Shown: positions 15,626 to 25,199, counted from the first letter of the stretch. The stretch: DNA of 64,000 nucleotides from Hymenobacter persicinus (GCF_004167665.1 NZ_SEWE01000001.1:62001-126000); one strand, 5' to 3'. Numbers and translations are program-made. Notes: generated by a model from the letters alone, not told the origin.

Positions 15626-17956
15626 TTACGCCGCCCGCTGGTAGCCGCGCAGGCGCAGCGAGTTGGTCAGCACCGACACCGAGCTCAGGGCCATGGCCGC
15701 GGCGGCCAGCATGGGCGAGAGCAGCCAGCCGGTAAACGGGTAAAGCAGCCCGGCGGCAATGGGAATGCCCAGCGTGTTGTAGATGAAGGCGAAAAACAGG
15801 TTCTGCCTGATGGTGCGCATGGTCTGGCGCGAGAGGTCCATGGCCGTCACTACGCCCTGCAAATCCGAGCGCATGAGCGTGATGCCCGCCGCTTCCATGG
15901 CCACGTCGGTGCCGCCGCCCATGGCCAGGCCGATGTCGGCCTGGGCCAGCGCCGGCGCGTCGTTGATGCCGTCGCCCACCATGGCCACCGTGCGGCCTTC
16001 GGCCTGCAGCTCCTTGACTTTGCCGGCCTTGTCGGCGGGCAGCACCTCGGCAAAGTAGCGCTTGATGCCCACCTGCTCGGCCACCTTGGCGGCGGTTTGC
16101 GGGTTATCGCCGGTCATCATTACCACTTCAATGCCCTCGGCCTGCAGGGCCTGGATGGCGGCCCGGCTAGACTCGCGCACGGTATCGGCCACGCCAAACA
16201 GGGCCACCATCTGCCCGCCCAAGGCGGCGTAAAGCACCGTCTTGGCCTGGCCCAGCAGCTGCGCGGCAGCCTGCTCGGCAGCGGCCGTTACCGGCACGCG
16301 GTGCTCGTCGAGCAGGCGGCGGTTGCCCAGCAGAAGGGCTTGCCCGTTTACCGTAGCGCCGGCCCCCCGGCCTTCAAAGGCCTGAAAAGCCGTGGCCGTC
16401 AGCACCGGGGTGCCCTGCGCGTCGGCGTAGCGCACCACGGCCTCGGCTAGCGGGTGCTCACTCTGGCGCTCCACGGCCGCCAGCAGGGGCAGCAGGCGGA
16501 CAGCGTCGTCGCCGTTGACGGGCACAAAGTCCGTCACGCTGGGCTCGCCGCGGGTAATGGTGCCGGTTTTGTCGAGCAGCACGGTGGTGACTTTTTCGGC
16601 CTTCTCCAGTGCCTCGGCGTTGCGAATCAGCACCCCGTGCTCGGCCCCCTTGCCGGTGCCCACCATGATGGCCGTGGGCGTGGCCAGGCCCAGCGCGCAG
16701 GGGCAGGCAATGATGAGCACGGCCACGAAGTTGACCAGGGCCAGCGGCAGGCGCGTGGCCTCGGGAGCGAAGTCAAACCAGAGCACGAAGGTGACGATGG
16801 CCACCATGACCACCACCGGCACGAACACGGCGCTGACCTTGTCGGCCAGCTGCTGGATGGGGGCACGGCTGCCCTGGGCTTCCTCCACCAGCTTCACAAT
16901 CTGGGCCAGCATGGTTTCGGCGCCTACTTTCGTCACGCGGAAGCGGAAGGAGCCCGTCTTGTTGAGGGTAGCGCCGAACACGTTGTCGCCTTCCTGCTTT
17001 TCCACCGGCAGGCTCTCGCCGGTGAGCATGCTCTCGTCGACGGCCGAGTGGCCGCTGAGCAGCACGCCGTCGGTGGCCACTTTCTCGCCGGGGCGCACCA
17101 CCACTTCGTCGCCGGGCACGACCTGCTCGATGGGCACGTCCACTTCCTGGCCGCCCCGCACGACGCGGGCCGTTTTGGCCTGCAGCCCCATCAGGGCCTT
17201 GATGGCGGCCGAGGTCTTGGATTTGGCCCGGCTCTCCAGCACCTTGCCCAGCAGAATCAGCGCAATGATGGTGGCGGTGGTGTCGTAGTACACCTCGGGC
17301 ATGAGGCCGCGCTGCATAAACCAGTGGGGAATGAGCGTGGCGGCCAGGCTATAGAGGAAGGCCGCCCCGGTGCCCACCGCAATGAGCGTGTCCATGCTGG
17401 CGGTGCGGTGCCGCAGGCCGTTCCAGGCCGAGACGTAGAACTCGCGGCCGCTGTAGAGCAGCACCGGCAGCGTCAGGGCCAGCAGCACGTAGTTGAGCAC
17501 CGGCGTCGGAATCAGGTTCATCATCCGCGGCCAGAGCATGAGCATGCTCAGCGGCATAATCACCACGGCCAGCCCCACGGCCACCTGGAAGCGGCGCTTG
17601 AGCTTCTGGTAGGCCGCGGCCTTGCGCTGGTCCAGTTCCTGGTCGGAGGCCAGCACGTTGGGGGAGGCCGGCGCGGCCGGCTCGTGCACGCCATAGCCGG
17701 CCTGCTCCACGGCGGCCTTCAGGCCGGCGCGGTCAATCTGGCCCGGCAGGTACTCGATGGTGGCTTTCTCGCTGGCCAGGTTCACGGTGGCGCGTTGCAC
17801 GCCGGGCGTGCGGCTCAGGGCCTTCTCGACAAAGTTGGAGCAGGAAGCACAGGTCATGCCCTCGATGTTGAGGGTGGCCGTTTCCGTTGCGCTGGTGGCC
17901 GCCGCTGGAAGGGAGGGCGGCGTCGGGGCCGGGTGGTGGTGAGGTATGGTATCCAC
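15626..17956 (-). CDS. copA: P1B-type Cu+-exporting ATPase
   Basis: 776 residues. The N terminus has a His-rich start ([11 protein letters not shown]) and one HMA domain with [17 protein letters not shown]. Eight membrane helices follow. Visible signatures are the TGES actuator loop, the ion-binding IIACPCALG (around residue 418), the phosphorylation site DKTGT (around 462), the SEHPLAEAV nucleotide-binding motif, and [12 protein letters not shown] (around 660). CPC together with late-helix YN and MxxSS residues places it in the Cu(I)/Ag(I) subgroup. It pumps cytosolic Cu(I) out at ATP cost. The cupredoxin and HMA-AraC genes follow closely, and the shared regulatory motif lies about 140 bases upstream. 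Confidence 0.95.
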   Translation of the reverse strand: MDTIPHHHPAPTPPSLPAAATSATETATLNIEGMTCASCSNFVEKALSRTPGVQRATVNLASEKATIEYLPGQIDRAGLKAAVEQAGYGVHEPAAPASPNVLASDQELDQRKAAAYQKLKRRFQVAVGLAVVIMPLSMLMLWPRMMNLIPTPVLNYVLLALTLPVLLYSGREFYVSAWNGLRHRTASMDTLIAVGTGAAFLYSLAATLIPHWFMQRGLMPEVYYDTTATIIALILLGKVLESRAKSKTSAAIKALMGLQAKTARVVRGGQEVDVPIEQVVPGDEVVVRPGEKVATDGVLLSGHSAVDESMLTGESLPVEKQEGDNVFGATLNKTGSFRFRVTKVGAETMLAQIVKLVEEAQGSRAPIQQLADKVSAVFVPVVVMVAIVTFVLWFDFAPEATRLPLALVNFVAVLIIACPCALGLATPTAIMVGTGKGAEHGVLIRNAEALEKAEKVTTVLLDKTGTITRGEPSVTDFVPVNGDDAVRLLPLLAAVERQSEHPLAEAVVRYADAQGTPVLTATAFQAFEGRGAGATVNGQALLLGNRRLLDEHRVPVTAAAEQAAAQLLGQAKTVLYAALGGQMVALFGVADTVRESSRAAIQALQAEGIEVVMMTGDNPQTAAKVAEQVGIKRYFAEVLPADKAGKVKELQAEGRTVAMVGDGINDAPALAQADIGLAMGGGTDVAMEAAGITLMRSDLQGVVTAMDLSRQTMRTIRQNLFFAFIYNTLGIPIAAGLLYPFTGWLLSPMLAAAAMALSSVSVLTNSLRLRGYQRAA

Positions 17957-18320
17957 GGGTAGTAGCGTTGGTGAGGAGCGGCATTTTCGCTCGTCCTATA
18001 AACAGGAAGTAAACTGGCTCCGGCACCGAATAGATGTGCAGAATTGCGCTTTGCGCTTACAACATTTGCACGCCCCGCCAGCGGGCGCGCCGGGATGTAT
18101 ACAATTCAGTCGCTGCACTTATAAGATTTCCAGGCCCGCTTGTCAGTCCACCAGCCGTCCTAAAACATAAAGGAGGCGCTGGATAGCCCTTCAAGGCTCA
18201 AAACGACCAATGCAGGGGCCATAGGGGCGTAAACGCGTTTGGCAATGGTGACGCAATGGGTGTACTAATGGCAGAATACTATTTAAACCTTTCCCATAAT
18301 TTTGCCGTTGCTTCGTACCA
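17957..18320. promoter_or_regulatory. Intergenic control region between copA and the efflux array
   Basis: 364 bases without a gene separate divergent copA and the His-rich gene at 18321. It holds the 42-base motif at 18092-18133, listed separately. The rest shows no clear repeat. An AT-rich block just before 18321 (around 18268-18305) probably carries the plus-strand promoter. Confidence 0.6.
18092..18133 (-). promoter_or_regulatory. Copper-regulon motif upstream of copA
   Basis: In plus-strand reading it starts GGGATGTATACAATTC and ends CACTTATAAGATTTCCAG. The final 9 bases and the TGTATAC block are identical to the site before the second DUF305 gene, with identical spacing over 42 bases. 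It faces copA on the minus strand. Confidence 0.75.
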
Positions 18321-18848
18321 ATGTTCCGACTCCAGACCCATTCCCGACGCGCGATGGCGACCTCCTTGCTGGTGGTCTTCCTTAACGTGTTCTTTGGGCA
18401 GGTCTTCTGCGCGCTGGCCAGGCCCGCGGCTGCGGCGCACGCCGCGGAACACCGGCACCCGGCCGGCACGCCGGCGCACGAGCACCCGCAACCGGCCGCG
18501 CACGAGCATAAGGCTCCCCACTCTCACGGGGCCGGCCACGATGCGGCCACCGCGCACCACCACGACGAGCACAAAGCACCCGCCTCGGGCGGCTCGCACC
18601 AGCACGGCCCTAAGGGCGCCTGCTGCCAGGACGACGCCGCGGCCGTGTGGGCCTCGCTGACGCACCCGCCGAAAGCGGGCATTGAGAAGATGGCGTTCAT
18701 GCCGGTGGCCCTGCCCCCGGCTCCGCTGGCCGTGGTGGTCCGCTTTCAGCAGTGGGACCGCACGCGGCCCGTGCTGCTGGTGGCTCGCCGGCAGCTCAAA
18801 CCCAAAATACCCGACATCCGCATTTTCATCCAGTCGCTGACTGTCTGA
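18321..18848 (+). CDS. Secreted His-rich protein, possible metal buffer
   Basis: 175 residues. A hydrophobic N-terminal segment (ATSLLVVFLNVFFGQVFCA) fits a signal peptide. Residues ~40-95 are a low-complexity His/Ala/Pro region (AHEHPQPAAHEHKAPHSHGA, AHHHDEHKAP), a likely metal-binding tract. A compact C-terminal part contains ACCQDDAAAVWASLTHPP and ends PKIPDIRIFIQSLTV, which looks conserved rather than low-complexity. No named family is recognised. It is the first gene of the efflux array. Confidence 0.65.
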   Translation: MFRLQTHSRRAMATSLLVVFLNVFFGQVFCALARPAAAAHAAEHRHPAGTPAHEHPQPAAHEHKAPHSHGAGHDAATAHHHDEHKAPASGGSHQHGPKGACCQDDAAAVWASLTHPPKAGIEKMAFMPVALPPAPLAVVVRFQQWDRTRPVLLVARRQLKPKIPDIRIFIQSLTV

Positions 18849-18850
18849 TT

Positions 18851-18900
18851 GCCCCGACGCGCTAAGGCTCGCGCCGGCACAGCTCTGCTGTGTCCGGGGC
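18851..18900 (+). other. Stem-loop after the His-rich gene
   Basis: GCCCCG (18851-18856) can pair with CGGGGC (18895-18900), and an inner CACAG/CTGTG stem lies at 18878-18892. Only four T follow, so it is a weak terminator or mRNA-processing element at best. Confidence 0.35.
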
Positions 18901-18980
18901 GGGCCTTTTCGTTTGCCCGTCGCGCCGCCTAAGCCGGCATTTCTCCCTCCCCTCATCTTCCGGGTTACCCCTGCTCCGCA

Positions 18981-19112
18981 ATGAAAGATTGCTGCGAACC
19001 GGCCAGTGGCCCGCCCCCGCGCGGCCCGCTCCGCCGGCTGCTCACGGGGTTGCTCTACGCCGTGCTGGCCGCTGCCCTGGGCTTTGTGCTCTGGCAGCAG
19101 TGGCAGGCCTGA
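18981..19112 (+). CDS. 43-residue membrane peptide with N-terminal Cys pair
   Basis: ATG to TGA, 44 codons. It starts MKDCCEPASGPPPRGPLRRL and continues into one hydrophobic helix (LLYAVLAAALGFVLWQQW). The CC pair beside the membrane could bind soft metal. Its position in the metal array, with 57 bases to the next gene, and the similar layout of the peptide at 2003-2101 support it as real. No family is known to me. Confidence 0.5.
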   Translation: MKDCCEPASGPPPRGPLRRLLTGLLYAVLAAALGFVLWQQWQA

Positions 19113-19169
19113 GCTAACCGCCGGGATGGCCGATGCCAGTCCCTCCATTTCTCACCCTTACCCCCTGTT

Positions 19170-20117
19170 ATGTTTCGCTTACCCATTTCCGTGCTGGCCG
19201 TGGCCAGTCTGCTGACTGCAGCCAGCTGCTCGTCCGATTCCGCTTCGAGCAGCGCGACCAACACCGTTACCACCCCGACCGAGGGCACGGCCGACCACGC
19301 CAGCGGCCATACCTACGCCTGCCCCATGCACCCCGAGGTGACCAGCACCAGGGAAGGGGAGACCTGCCCCAAGTGCGGCATGAAACTCGAACACAACGAT
19401 AAGGTGGCCAATGGCAAGACTTACGCCATGAAGTTTGAGCCCACGCCCATGCAGCTGACGGCCGGCCAGCCTTCGCAGCTGGTCTTCACGCCGCAGGAAG
19501 TGGGCAACGAGGCCGCCCCTGTGCCCCTGGCCCTGGTGCACGAGAAGAAAATCCACCTCATCATTGTCAGCAAGGACCTGGGCCAGTTCTACCACGAGCA
19601 CCCCGAGTACACGGCCCAGGGCAACTACCAAGTCAACTATACCTTCCCCAAGGGGGGCGACTACGTGCTGTTTCAGGACTACACGCCCACCGGGGCCGGC
19701 CACCAGCTGGGCCGCCAGCCCATCACGGTGCAGGGCCCGAAGTACGCCCCGGTAAAGTTCAAACACGACGACATGCAGTGGGCGCAGGACGGCTACCAGG
19801 CAACCCTCAGCTTTGACAAGCCGCTCACCACCGGTCAGCTGCTGGGCATGAAAATCACCATCCGCAAGAACGGCCAGCCCGTCACCGACCTGGACAACTA
19901 CCTCGGGGCGCTGGGCCACGTGGTGGTCATCAGCGAGGACACCGAGCGCTACCTGCACGTGCACCCCAACGACCAGGCCGACAAAGGGCCCGCCATCGGC
20001 TTCAACACCAACTTCGAAGCCCCCGGCCTCTACCGGGTCTTCCTGCAGTTCAACCACGGCGGCAAGATTCACACCGGCGACTTCACCATCAACGTGAAGG
20101 GCCCAGCCTCCAGCTAA
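19170..20117 (+). CDS. Lipoprotein with N-terminal heavy-metal-binding (HMBD) domain
   Basis: 315 residues. The signal ends LTAASC (Cys20). The HMBD motif YACPMHPEV...EGETCPKCGMKL at about 50-75 has the CPMHP and CPxCGM pairs typical of periplasmic metal-binding modules. The rest (about 90-315) is beta-rich and appears to hold two related segments (LALVHEKKIHLIIVSKDLGQ, LGALGHVVVISEDTERYLHV), each with a conserved His near YHEHPEY or HVHPND. This looks like a tandem fold binding metal or copper-loaded partners. It begins the lipoprotein series ahead of the RND genes. Confidence 0.82.
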   Translation: MFRLPISVLAVASLLTAASCSSDSASSSATNTVTTPTEGTADHASGHTYACPMHPEVTSTREGETCPKCGMKLEHNDKVANGKTYAMKFEPTPMQLTAGQPSQLVFTPQEVGNEAAPVPLALVHEKKIHLIIVSKDLGQFYHEHPEYTAQGNYQVNYTFPKGGDYVLFQDYTPTGAGHQLGRQPITVQGPKYAPVKFKHDDMQWAQDGYQATLSFDKPLTTGQLLGMKITIRKNGQPVTDLDNYLGALGHVVVISEDTERYLHVHPNDQADKGPAIGFNTNFEAPGLYRVFLQFNHGGKIHTGDFTINVKGPASS

Positions 20118-20170
20118 GGCCAAGGCACCGCATAAGTTCCTTTTCCCAACCCTCAACCATTCCAAAACCC

Positions 20171-20893
20171 ATGAAAAAGTCCACTCTTTTCCTCGCCGCC
20201 CTCTGCTCGGGCTCCCTGCTGGTGGCCTCGTGCAGCAGCGACAAAACCGCTGATACCACGACTACGACCACCGAAACGACCGCCCCCGACGCCACTGCTT
20301 CAGGCGACATGGCCGGCATGGACCATTCTAAAATGGCCGAGGGCAGCGCGGCCGGCGACTCGCCCCTGATGGCGTCCATGAACGACATGATGGGCAAGAT
20401 GAGCGCCCTGAAAATGAAGGGCAACACCGACCACGACTTCGCCCACATGATGCTGGAGCACCACAAGGGCGCGGTGGCCATGGCCGACATCGAGCTGCGC
20501 GACGGCAAGGACGCCACCATGAAGCAGCTGGCCGAGAAAATCAAGGCCGACCAGCAGAAGGAAATCGGGGAGATGGAGCCCATTGCCGAGCGCCTGGACG
20601 CCGCCCCGAGCAACTACAAGCCCCAGGACCCGGCCGACCCCTTCACCAGCAAAATGAAGGCCTCGATGGACGGCATGATGAAAAACATGCCCAACATGGT
20701 AGCTGACCCGGACATGAACTTCAACATGCTGATGACGGTGCACCACCAGAGCGCCGTGGACATGGCCAAAGCCGAGCTGGCCCACGGCAAGGACACCAAG
20801 CTCAAGGAGATGGCTCAGAAAATGATTGACGCCCAGCAGAAGGAAATCGCCGAATTCAAAGCCTGGCACGACAAGAACGCCGACAAGATGTAA
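20171..20893 (+). CDS. DUF305 lipoprotein, two repeats
   Basis: 240 residues. The lipoprotein signal ends LLVASC (Cys21), followed by a Thr-rich linker and the short Met/His motif DMAGMDHSKMAE. Two DUF305 repeats contain HDFAHMMLEHHKGAVAMAD and MNFNMLMTVHHQSAVDMAKA, each with the HH pair. Additional Met residues (MDGMMKNMPNM) lie between them. The likely role is periplasmic copper or silver binding near the efflux pumps. It is 53 bases after the HMBD lipoprotein, in one transcript. Confidence 0.88.
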   Translation: MKKSTLFLAALCSGSLLVASCSSDKTADTTTTTTETTAPDATASGDMAGMDHSKMAEGSAAGDSPLMASMNDMMGKMSALKMKGNTDHDFAHMMLEHHKGAVAMADIELRDGKDATMKQLAEKIKADQQKEIGEMEPIAERLDAAPSNYKPQDPADPFTSKMKASMDGMMKNMPNMVADPDMNFNMLMTVHHQSAVDMAKAELAHGKDTKLKEMAQKMIDAQQKEIAEFKAWHDKNADKM

Positions 20894-20981
20894 TCCGGGC
20901 CGCCGGCAGCGGCGCCCCACCGGGACCGTTGCCGGCCCCATCCCTCTCCCCCTCACAGTACCCTTAAACCCCCTTTTTCCC

Positions 20982-21539
20982 ATGAAGCTTTTTGGAATTT
21001 CCCTGGCGGCGGCCGCTCTTCTCGCCCTCGCCCCCCTGGCCTCGCAGGCCCAGCACGCCCACGCCGATGGCAAGGTGGAGGCCCACATGGCCCCCGGCGA
21101 AACCCACGCCCACGTGGCCCCGCACGGCGGCGTCGTGCGCTCGGCCAGCCCCTACCACATGGAACTGGTGCAGCACGCTGGTGAACTGCACATCTACCTG
21201 CTGGCCGCGAAGATGGCGCCGGTGCCCAACAAGTCGCTCTCAGGCACGGTGATGGTGCAAACCGCCGACAACAAAACCACGACCGTGACGCTGGTGGCCG
21301 GGGGCGACGACCACCTGGTGGCCAAGCTGCCCGCCGGGGCGAAAGTGCGCACGGCCATCGTCAGCCTGAAGGCCGACGGCAAAGCCATCAACACCCGCTT
21401 CGACAAGCTCGACGCGGCCGCACCGGCCAGCAAGGCCGTGGGCGCCGCTTACGAATGCCCCATGAAGTGCGAAGGCTCGGCCAGCACCAAGCCGGGCAGT
21501 TGCCCGAAGTGCGGCATGGCCCTCGTGAAAAAGGCGTAG
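20982..21539 (+). CDS. Periplasmic protein with C-terminal HMBD-like motif
   Basis: 185 residues from ATG 20982 (MKLFGISLAAAALLALAP), giving a clear signal peptide; the open frame upstream overlaps DUF305 and is not coding. The mature N terminus is His-rich (HAHADGKVEAH, ETHAHVAPHGG). A beta-rich middle resembles a soluble metal-carrier domain. The tail ECPMKCEGSASTKPGSCPKCGM is an HMBD variant in which CPMHP has become CPMKC. It precedes the TolC-like gene and probably shuttles metal in the periplasm (inference). Confidence 0.72.
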   Translation: MKLFGISLAAAALLALAPLASQAQHAHADGKVEAHMAPGETHAHVAPHGGVVRSASPYHMELVQHAGELHIYLLAAKMAPVPNKSLSGTVMVQTADNKTTTVTLVAGGDDHLVAKLPAGAKVRTAIVSLKADGKAINTRFDKLDAAAPASKAVGAAYECPMKCEGSASTKPGSCPKCGMALVKKA

Positions 21540-21645
21540 GCAGAGCCTGTTTTTCGGACGCCGTGCGTCCGGACCCTCTTCTGCGTCCCGGGCCGCTTGC
21601 TGCTGCAACGGCAGGCGGCCCCTTGACGAGCTCTAACCTGATACC

Positions 21646-22890
21646 ATGAAGTACCCAACCATGAAATGTGCGGCGCACGGGCTGCTGGTGCTGGCGCTGC
21701 TGCTCGGGCTACTCCCGGAAGCGGCGCGGGCCCAAACCGCCATTAGCCTCGACAGCGCCGAAGCCCTGACGCTGCGCCGCCACCCGCGGCTGCGGCAGTC
21801 GGACCGCGAAATCGAGGAGCAGCGCGCCCTCAGGCGGGGCTCCTTCGCGCCCGCCAACCCAGACTTTCTGTTCTCGGCGCCCACGGGCGAGATGTGGGCC
21901 CCGGGCGTGGTGCAAACCATCGACCTGCCCAACGTGTACCGGCGCCAGCGCCAGGTGGCAGAGGCGGGCATCACCCTGGCCGAGCGCAACCGCGAGGTGA
22001 GCCGGGCCGGCGTGCTGCGCGATACCCGCCTGGCCTACCTGAGCCTGCAGTTTGCCGAGGCGCAGGTGCGGCAGCTTACCTACCAGGACAGCCTGTTTCA
22101 GGCCCTGCGCGTGGCCACCGAGCGCCTGTTCGCGGCCGGTGAAGTCACCTCCCTGCAGCGCATCAGCACCGACGCCGAAGCCCGGCAGGTGAGCGTGCAG
22201 CTGCAGCAGGCCACCGCCGACCAGCGCGCCGCCCAGCGCCACCTGGGCTTGCTGCTGGGGCAGCCCACGGCCGCGCTGACCACCAGCACCGACCTGCGCC
22301 GCAGCGGGCCCGAGCTGGTGCAGACCGGCGGGGCGCTGCTTAGCAGCCTGCCCGCCGAAGACAGCGCGGCTTTGGTGCGCAGCCCCACGCTGGCGGCCGC
22401 CCAGCAAAACGTGGCCCTGAGCCAATCGGGCATCAGCCTGGTGCGGGCCCGGCGCACGCCCGCGCTGACGGTGGGCTACCAGAATCAGGCCTTTGAAAAT
22501 TCCGCCCTCAAGTACCGCTTCCAGTTCGGCGTGTCGGTACCCATCTGGTTTTGGACCTACCGCTCGCAGCTGCAGGCGGCCACGGCCCGCTCGCAGGCGG
22601 CCGGCTACCAACTGCAAACCCAGCGCCTGGAGCTCAGCACCCTCTACCAGCAGGCGCTGGCCGACACGCGCAAGTTCTCGGCGTCGCTGGGCTACTACGA
22701 GCAGACCGGCGTGCCGCAGTCGCGGGCCATCATCAGCCAGTCGCAGCGCCTGTTCCGGGCCGGCGAAATCAGCTACCTCGTGCTGATTCAGAGCCTCAAC
22801 CAGGCCTTTACCATTCAGAATACTTACCTGACCACCATCCGCGACTACCGTCAGGCCCTCATCGAACTTAACTACCTGCGGGGTGAATAG
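21646..22890 (+). CDS. TolC-family outer-membrane efflux protein
   Basis: 414 residues, a normal length for CusC/CzcC-like proteins. The signal peptide ends near ARAQ. Long amphipathic helices carry the usual duplicated pattern (SDREIEEQRALRRG, FAAGEVTSLQRISTDAEARQ; then SQRLFRAGEISYLVLIQSLN). TolC homologues form the outer-membrane channel for an RND pump. It is followed one base later by the next gene and by the adaptor and pump genes, so it should serve the 25965-29186 transporter. Confidence 0.88.
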   Translation: MKYPTMKCAAHGLLVLALLLGLLPEAARAQTAISLDSAEALTLRRHPRLRQSDREIEEQRALRRGSFAPANPDFLFSAPTGEMWAPGVVQTIDLPNVYRRQRQVAEAGITLAERNREVSRAGVLRDTRLAYLSLQFAEAQVRQLTYQDSLFQALRVATERLFAAGEVTSLQRISTDAEARQVSVQLQQATADQRAAQRHLGLLLGQPTAALTTSTDLRRSGPELVQTGGALLSSLPAEDSAALVRSPTLAAAQQNVALSQSGISLVRARRTPALTVGYQNQAFENSALKYRFQFGVSVPIWFWTYRSQLQAATARSQAAGYQLQTQRLELSTLYQQALADTRKFSASLGYYEQTGVPQSRAIISQSQRLFRAGEISYLVLIQSLNQAFTIQNTYLTTIRDYRQALIELNYLRGE

Positions 22891-22891
22891 C

Positions 22892-23518
22892 ATGAAACAA
22901 CTCCTCATTTTGTTGCTGGGCCTGCTCGTGCTCAGCAGCGCGGCCTACGCCCACGGGGGCGAAGACCACGGCGACGGAGCCAAGGCCTCGACGCCGGCCG
23001 GCGCGACCTCCTTCTCGGTGGCGGCCCTCTCGGAACAGTTCGAGGTGCTGCTGCGCTACGAGCCGCTGGAAGGGGGCAAACCCGCTGATTTGCGCCTGTT
23101 CCTCTCGGATTACGTCACCAACGCCCCCATCAAGGGCGCCAGGCTCACGCTCACCAACCCCGAGGATGCGAAGCTGAAGTGGGCCGTGACGGAAAAAGAG
23201 CCCGGCGTGTACCTGGTGGAAGGCCAGTTTCCGGCCAACAAAACCTACAGCTTCGCGGCCAACATCGTGGCCGGCGACAAGGCCGATTTGCTCTTGCTCG
23301 AAGGCATCAAAGTAGGAGAGAAGCTACCCGTCGCCGCGGCGCCGGCCGTAGCGACCTCGCTCTTTTCGTCTTGGAAAACCATTCTGGCGCTGGTGGGCGC
23401 CTTCGTGCTCGGCATCGGCCTGACGGCCCTGCTCATGCGCCGCCGGCGCCCGGAGCCCTCCGTGCTGCAGACGTCGGAGCCGGCGCTGACCGCCAGCCGG
23501 CGCACCCCCATTGTTTAA
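22892..23518 (+). CDS. Periplasmic protein with His motif and C-terminal membrane anchor
   Basis: 208 residues from ATG 22892, one base after the TolC stop; GTG 22883 would overlap it. The signal peptide is followed at the mature end by AHGGEDHGDGAKAS. A beta-domain (EVLLRYEPLEGGKPADLRLF) resembles adaptor accessory domains. A C-terminal helix (ILALVGAFVLGIGLTALL) with RRRR after it anchors it in the inner membrane. The same AHGGEDHG start recurs in the adaptor encoded next. It probably assists metal delivery to the pump; no family name is certain. Confidence 0.7.
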   Translation: MKQLLILLLGLLVLSSAAYAHGGEDHGDGAKASTPAGATSFSVAALSEQFEVLLRYEPLEGGKPADLRLFLSDYVTNAPIKGARLTLTNPEDAKLKWAVTEKEPGVYLVEGQFPANKTYSFAANIVAGDKADLLLLEGIKVGEKLPVAAAPAVATSLFSSWKTILALVGAFVLGIGLTALLMRRRRPEPSVLQTSEPALTASRRTPIV

Positions 23519-23530
23519 CGCTCAACGGAT

Positions 23531-24676
23531 ATGAAAACCAAGCATAAATTCCTGGCGGCCACGGCCGCGGCCGCCGTGGTCTTGACCGTGCTGCTGCCGC
23601 CCCCGGGCCGGGTGCAGGCCCACGGCGGCGAAGACCACGGCGCCGCAGCGAAAGCCAGCACCGGCGTGGCCCTGACCGACGAGGTGCTGCTGCCCAAAGA
23701 AAGCCAGTTCCTGTTTCAGGTGCAGACCACCCTGGCCGCCTTCTCCACGACCTATAGCCGCGCCACCCTTTACGGAACGGTGTCCGCCGCCGCCGGCGGC
23801 GAAGGCCGGGTGGTGGTGCCACAGGGAGGCCGCATCGTCAGTTTATCGGCTACCGTGGGGCAACCCGTGCGGGCCGGGCAGACCCTGGCCGTCATTGAGC
23901 AAACCCTGGATGCCACCCAGCAAATCGGGCTCAGCACCGAGCGGGCCAACGCCCAGGCCGAGCTGCGCGCGGCCCAGCAGGACTACGCCCGCCTGCAGAG
24001 CATCGCCGACATCGCCGCCCGCAAGGACGTGGTGGCCGCCGAACTGCGCCTGCGTCAGGCCCGGCAGAACGCGGCCATCTACAACGGGCAGGCCCAGCAG
24101 CGGCGCGTACCCATCACCTCGCCGGTGAGCGGCACGGTGGACGTGTTTAATCTGGCCGTGGGTCAACAAGTCAACCAGGGCGACGAGCTGCTGCGGGTCA
24201 TCAACCCCGGCAAGCTGCGCGTGGAAGCCCAGGTGTTTGCCCAGGATTTGGCCAAAGTCACCCCCGGGGCCGTGTTCCGGGTGGAAGGCCTGCAGGGCCA
24301 GCCCGGCGTGCCGGCTCGCCTGGTGGTGTTCAGCAACGTGGTCAACCCCGTCAACCAGGCCCGCCAGCTGGTGCTGGAGCTGGATGCCCAAGAGGGCAGC
24401 GCCTACCGCGCCGGCCAGGCCGTGAACGTGCAGGTCGTGGGCCAGACCGGGGGCGGCAAGCCGCAGCTGACCGTGCCCACCTCGGCCATTACCGACCTGA
24501 ATGGCAAGCCGGTGGTGTTCGTGCACACCGAGCCCGAGCGCTTCAAGATTCGCTACGTGCAGCCCGGCGCCGCCAGCGGCGAGCAAACCGTGCTGCTGCA
24601 GGGCCAGGTCAACGAAAACGACCGGGTGGTCACCACCGGCACCTACCAGCTCAAGTCCATTTACCTCAATCAGTAA
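23531..24676 (+). CDS. RND periplasmic adaptor (CusB/CzcB-like)
   Basis: 381 residues. The signal peptide is followed by AHGGEDHGAAAKAS, a His-containing mature N terminus. The lipoyl-like halves appear as GGRIVSLSATVGQPVRAGQT and RVPITSPVSGTVDVFNLAVG, separated by a helical hairpin (AQAELRAAQQDYARLQSIAD). A beta-barrel and membrane-proximal domain follow. This is the standard membrane-fusion-protein order. It links the TolC-like channel upstream to the RND pump at 25965. There is no HMBD in this adaptor, unlike those at 35011 and 36434. Confidence 0.88.
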   Translation: MKTKHKFLAATAAAAVVLTVLLPPPGRVQAHGGEDHGAAAKASTGVALTDEVLLPKESQFLFQVQTTLAAFSTTYSRATLYGTVSAAAGGEGRVVVPQGGRIVSLSATVGQPVRAGQTLAVIEQTLDATQQIGLSTERANAQAELRAAQQDYARLQSIADIAARKDVVAAELRLRQARQNAAIYNGQAQQRRVPITSPVSGTVDVFNLAVGQQVNQGDELLRVINPGKLRVEAQVFAQDLAKVTPGAVFRVEGLQGQPGVPARLVVFSNVVNPVNQARQLVLELDAQEGSAYRAGQAVNVQVVGQTGGGKPQLTVPTSAITDLNGKPVVFVHTEPERFKIRYVQPGAASGEQTVLLQGQVNENDRVVTTGTYQLKSIYLNQ

Positions 24677-24695
24677 TTCCTTTTCCCTACCTGCT

Positions 24696-25199
24696 ATGCG
24701 CCGTTTTCTCCTTGCCCTGCTCGCCGGGGCCGCTTGGTCGGCCCCGGCCCGTGCCCAAACCACCGCGCCCGCTGCCGCAACCACGCCGGCCGTTTCGGCC
24801 GACGAAGCCGCCGTGCGGGCCGTGCTGAAGCAGTACCAGCAGGCCGTACAACAGCTCGACACCACCGGGACTACCCGCTTGTTCGTGGCCAACTCCGTGG
24901 TGCTGGAATCGGGCAGTCGGGAAGGAACCTATGCCCACTACCGGGACCACCACCTGGGCCCCGAGCTTAAGGAATTCAGCTCGTTCACCTACAGCGACTA
25001 CCAGGCCGACGTGACGGTGGACGGCCCCTATGCTTTCGCCACGGAAAGCTACACCTACACCATCGGGCTGAGGAAAGGCCCCAAGGATACCGCGGTGCCG
25101 GCCCCCGTCAAGCGGCGCGGGGTGGCCACCAGCGTGCTGCGCAAAAACGCGGCGGGCCAGTGGCAGTTCGTGGTCAACCACAACTCGGCGCGCAAGTAG
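24696..25199 (+). CDS. Secreted NTF2/DUF4440-like small protein
   Basis: 167 residues from ATG 24696 (MRRFLLALLAGAAWSAPARA), giving a clear signal. The mature part has the helix-strand pattern of SnoaL/DUF4440 folds (VRAVLKQYQQAVQQLDTTGT, LFVANSVVLESGSREGTYAH, RGVATSVLRKNAAGQWQFVV). Such domains may bind ligands or act as enzymes, but nothing defines the function here. It lies between adaptor and pump genes in one transcript. Confidence 0.65.
   Translation: MRRFLLALLAGAAWSAPARAQTTAPAAATTPAVSADEAAVRAVLKQYQQAVQQLDTTGTTRLFVANSVVLESGSREGTYAHYRDHHLGPELKEFSSFTYSDYQADVTVDGPYAFATESYTYTIGLRKGPKDTAVPAPVKRRGVATSVLRKNAAGQWQFVVNHNSARK

Noticed and set aside
16454..17962. 502-codon plus-strand frame opposite copA
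   Set aside because: It is antisense to a perfectly recognisable P-type ATPase; in high-GC DNA such long shadow frames are common and its composition is Gly/His/Gln-rich.
21555..21571. 7-bp hairpin CGGACGC/GCGTCCG as a terminator before the TolC-like gene
   Set aside because: It has no T run downstream; the T residues are upstream of the stem, and the genes on both sides appear to belong to one transcript.
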